This document shows positions 5,926 through 7,998 of a stretch of 7,998 nucleotides of DNA, one piece after another; position 1 is the stretch's first letter; the number at the start of each line of letters is the position of its first letter. The notes below the pieces were generated by a model that was given only the letters and a program-made list of their open reading frames with translations, was not told the origin of the DNA and searched no databases. The stretch comes from Burkholderiaceae bacterium. GTDB lineage: Bacteria; Pseudomonadota; Gammaproteobacteria; Burkholderiales; Burkholderiaceae_E. A program made the translations under genes and the position numbers. The stretch is taken from positions 1 to 7,998 of the forward strand of contig JAHYJF010000161.1 in the NCBI GenBank assembly GCA_019428955.1, written 5' to 3'.

Positions 5926-7998
5926 GACGCCTCTCGGCTCGGCGCCAGGGTGCGCGCCGCGGTCTCACGCTCGCGCCGGCGCCAGACGAACCATGCCGGC
6001 ACCACTGCGGCGAACAACGCCAGCAACAGCAGCGGCATTGGCCACCACACCGGCTTGTTCCACTGCGCTATCAGTTTGGTGCGCAGCTGCGGATCAACCC
6101 GCAGGTAGGCGATGTGGTTTCGAATGATCTGGGTCGGCTTGCCGTTCCGGACCCACTGGTGATAGGCGGCGGCCGAAGTCGGGAAGTAGCCGAAGCTCCA
6201 GGCCGCGTCGCGCTGCAGGATGACGATCATCTGGTCGATCAGGTGCTGCTTCTCGGGGCCATCCTCGAGGAATTTCATCCGGTCGTAAAGCCGGTCGTAT
6301 TCCGCACTCTGGTAGTTCGAACTGTTCTCCCCGTTGCCTTTGGTGCGCACCTTCGCGTTGGGCCCGTAGAACAGGAACAGGAAGTTCTCGGCGTCCGGGT
6401 AGTCGGCGAGCCAACCCCAGAAGAAGATCTGCGCGCTGCCCGAATTGATCTTGTCCTGGAAGCGGTTGTAGTCGGTGGCCCTGACTTCCATCTGGACCCC
6501 GATCTTGGCGAACTGCTTGACGTACCAGTCGAGCACCGCCTTGCTCCCGGGACCAGTGTTCTGGTAGTCGAAGTTCAGCACCAGCGGCTTGCCGGTAACC
6601 GCGTCGCGGCCGTCGGGGTAACCGGCCTGCGCCAGCAGCGCCTTGGCCTCGACAATCGTGCGGCGCACCGGCTTGCCATCGGGGCCGCGCCGGTAGACCA
6701 CGGGATTGAACCCCGCCGGCCCGTCCTCGCGGTAGCCAAAGAGCGATGGCGGCACTGCACCATGCGCTGCGGCGCCCTGGCCGCGCTCAAAGATGGCAAT
6801 ATGCTCTTCCCAGTTGATCGCGATCGACAGGGCCTGGCGCAACTTCCGATTGCGCTCCTGGCGCTCGGGCGTAACGCTATTCCCAACCACCGGGTCCGCC
6901 CAGTTGAAGGCGATGTACCAGCTGTTGGCCTCGATGGTGGTGGGCAACTTGATGCCCTTGTCGCGATACTCCTTTTCGGTCTTCTTGTCGTCGCCCATCG
7001 CCACGATCAGGCCGGTGCCATAGTCGAGACGCTCGATGGCCGGCGAGTCGTAGTAACCTTGAAGGAACTTCGCCTGAAGTGGCACGGACTCCTTCTCGAG
7101 GTCGAAAACAACCTTGTCGACGAAAGGCAACGGCTTGCCGCAGTCCTCGAGGTAACCAAGTTCGCGGTCCCCTGGGGCCCCTTCGCACGGATAGGACTCG
7201 CCATGGAAGTTGGGATTGCGGGCCAGCACGTGGCGGCGGTTCTCGAGATACTCGGTGACCATGTATGGGCCGGTTCCGACCGGCCAGTAATTGAGCGTCA
7301 GGTTCTTGGCGGCCATTCCCGGCTGGGCATAGAACTTCTCGGCTTCCCAGGGAATGGGCGCGAAGAAGGTCATCGCCAGCCAGTACTTGAACTGCGGATA
7401 CTTGCCCATGACGCGAATGCGCAGGGTGTGCCGGTCGATCGCCTCGGCTCCCGGGAATGAGTACTGGCGGAAGTCCAGGAATGGCAGGTCGCGGTCAGTT
7501 GGCGCCAGATCGCGGCGCAGTTCACGATCGGCCTGGACGATTTGCTTGCCGTATTCGGCCAACCCGACGATGTGTTCGGACATGGTCGAGAAGGCCGGCG
7601 ACTTGATTCGCGGCGTCGCCAGTCGGCGGATCGAGTAAACGAAATCGTCGGCCGTCAACTCCCGGGTGCCGGTGTGCTCAAAATCGGTAACCTTGTAGCG
7701 CTCGGCCAGGTCTTCAGGCCGTAGCGCGTGGTAGTAGTACTTGCCGCCGGGATCAGCGGCAAAGGCGGGGTGTGGGGCATAAAGCACCCCCGGCCGAATC
7801 CGGATGATGAACTCGGTCTCGGCGATCGCCTCGCCGGGCGCATCGGCGGGCAGTTCACTGCCGTTGCGGTCGCGGTAGACGGGCTTGGCCACATCCACCG
7901 CCGAGCGCCCAATCAGCTCATAAGGCCGCTTGAGATAGTGGTACTGGTAGGGCGGTTCGTAGACCTGATAGGTGAACGGGGTCTCGTCGTTGGAGTAG
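5922..7998 (-). CDS. family 5 substrate-binding protein with C-terminal membrane anchor (N-terminus cut by window)
   Basis: The frame is open to the window edge, giving 691 visible residues; the first complete codon is 7995-7997. The signal peptide and true start lie outside. A GTG at 7896-7898 is internal, because the 33 residues before it are family-like (VYEPPYQYHYLKRPYEL). Family 5 signatures are LTADDFVYSIRR, PVGTGPYMV (visible residues about 239-247), IAFNWADP (362-369), LRQALSIAINWEEHI, and WGWLADYPDAENF (527-539). Such proteins capture peptides, opines or metal chelates for import. Cysteines 271 and 286 could form a disulfide. At about 740 residues in full, it would be well above the usual 500-550. 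The end is odd: residues 649-672 form a hydrophobic span (PMPLLLLALFAAVVPAWFVW) followed by RRRERE, a stop-transfer pattern that would hold the protein in the inner membrane facing the periplasm. It leads the importer operon. Confidence 0.95.
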   Translation of the reverse strand, partial: YSNDETPFTYQVYEPPYQYHYLKRPYELIGRSAVDVAKPVYRDRNGSELPADAPGEAIAETEFIIRIRPGVLYAPHPAFAADPGGKYYYHALRPEDLAERYKVTDFEHTGTRELTADDFVYSIRRLATPRIKSPAFSTMSEHIVGLAEYGKQIVQADRELRRDLAPTDRDLPFLDFRQYSFPGAEAIDRHTLRIRVMGKYPQFKYWLAMTFFAPIPWEAEKFYAQPGMAAKNLTLNYWPVGTGPYMVTEYLENRRHVLARNPNFHGESYPCEGAPGDRELGYLEDCGKPLPFVDKVVFDLEKESVPLQAKFLQGYYDSPAIERLDYGTGLIVAMGDDKKTEKEYRDKGIKLPTTIEANSWYIAFNWADPVVGNSVTPERQERNRKLRQALSIAINWEEHIAIFERGQGAAAHGAVPPSLFGYREDGPAGFNPVVYRRGPDGKPVRRTIVEAKALLAQAGYPDGRDAVTGKPLVLNFDYQNTGPGSKAVLDWYVKQFAKIGVQMEVRATDYNRFQDKINSGSAQIFFWGWLADYPDAENFLFLFYGPNAKVRTKGNGENSSNYQSAEYDRLYDRMKFLEDGPEKQHLIDQMIVILQRDAAWSFGYFPTSAAAYHQWVRNGKPTQIIRNHIAYLRVDPQLRTKLIAQWNKPVWWPMPLLLLALFAAVVPAWFVWRRRERETAARTLAPSREAS

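Noticed and set aside
5203..6108. Plus-strand open frame of 301 codons
   Set aside because: It is antisense to the DppB-type permease, with a highly charged His/Glu/Arg composition expected of the complement of a membrane-protein gene.
6114..7460. Plus-strand open frame of 448 codons
   Set aside because: It is antisense to the binding-protein gene, follows from GC-rich codon bias on the other strand, and shows no family motifs.
7896..7898. GTG as start codon of the binding protein
   Set aside because: The frame continues open to the window edge, and the 33 upstream residues match the expected N-terminal part of family 5 binding proteins, so the gene is truncated by the window and does not start here.

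Overview
The window is GC-rich (by eye a little over 60%) and tightly packed. All recognisable genes lie on the minus strand, so transcription runs from high to low coordinates. The protein families, the GC content, the multi-subunit peptide-type ABC importer and the genomically encoded tRNA CCA end suggest a proteobacterium, perhaps beta or gamma. The assignment below phylum level is a guess, since no 16S or other marker gene is present.

In transcription order the layout is as follows. (1) 7998-5922 is a family 5 (peptide/nickel/opine type) substrate-binding protein, cut off at its N-terminus by the window edge and ending in a C-terminal transmembrane anchor. (2) 5925-4948 is a DppB/YejB-type permease. 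(3) 4938-3424 is a DppC/YejE-type permease, greatly enlarged to 504 residues. (4) 3427-1601 is a fused double-NBD ATPase of the YejF/DppD-DppF type. (5) 1519-152 is a class III PLP-dependent aminotransferase. (6) 134-50 is tRNA-Leu(UAA), only 17 nt after the aminotransferase stop.

The four transporter genes form an operon: two of the three junctions are 4-bp ATGA stop/start overlaps, and the third is a 9-nt gap whose Shine-Dalgarno sequence overlaps the upstream stop codon. Together they encode a complete peptide-class importer (binding protein, two permeases, both ATPase domains). The aminotransferase follows after 81 bp and is probably in the same transcript or functionally allied, which would suggest that the imported compound carries, or is broken down to, an amine or amino acid. 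The true substrate cannot be read from the sequence.

The most unusual features are the membrane tether on the binding protein and the extra membrane/periplasmic module inserted in the C-type permease. Together they suggest a variant peptide importer whose binding protein stays at the inner membrane. No mobile element, CRISPR array, phage gene or riboswitch was seen, and the long plus-strand reading frames are high-GC shadows. There is no gene-free stretch longer than 300 bases.
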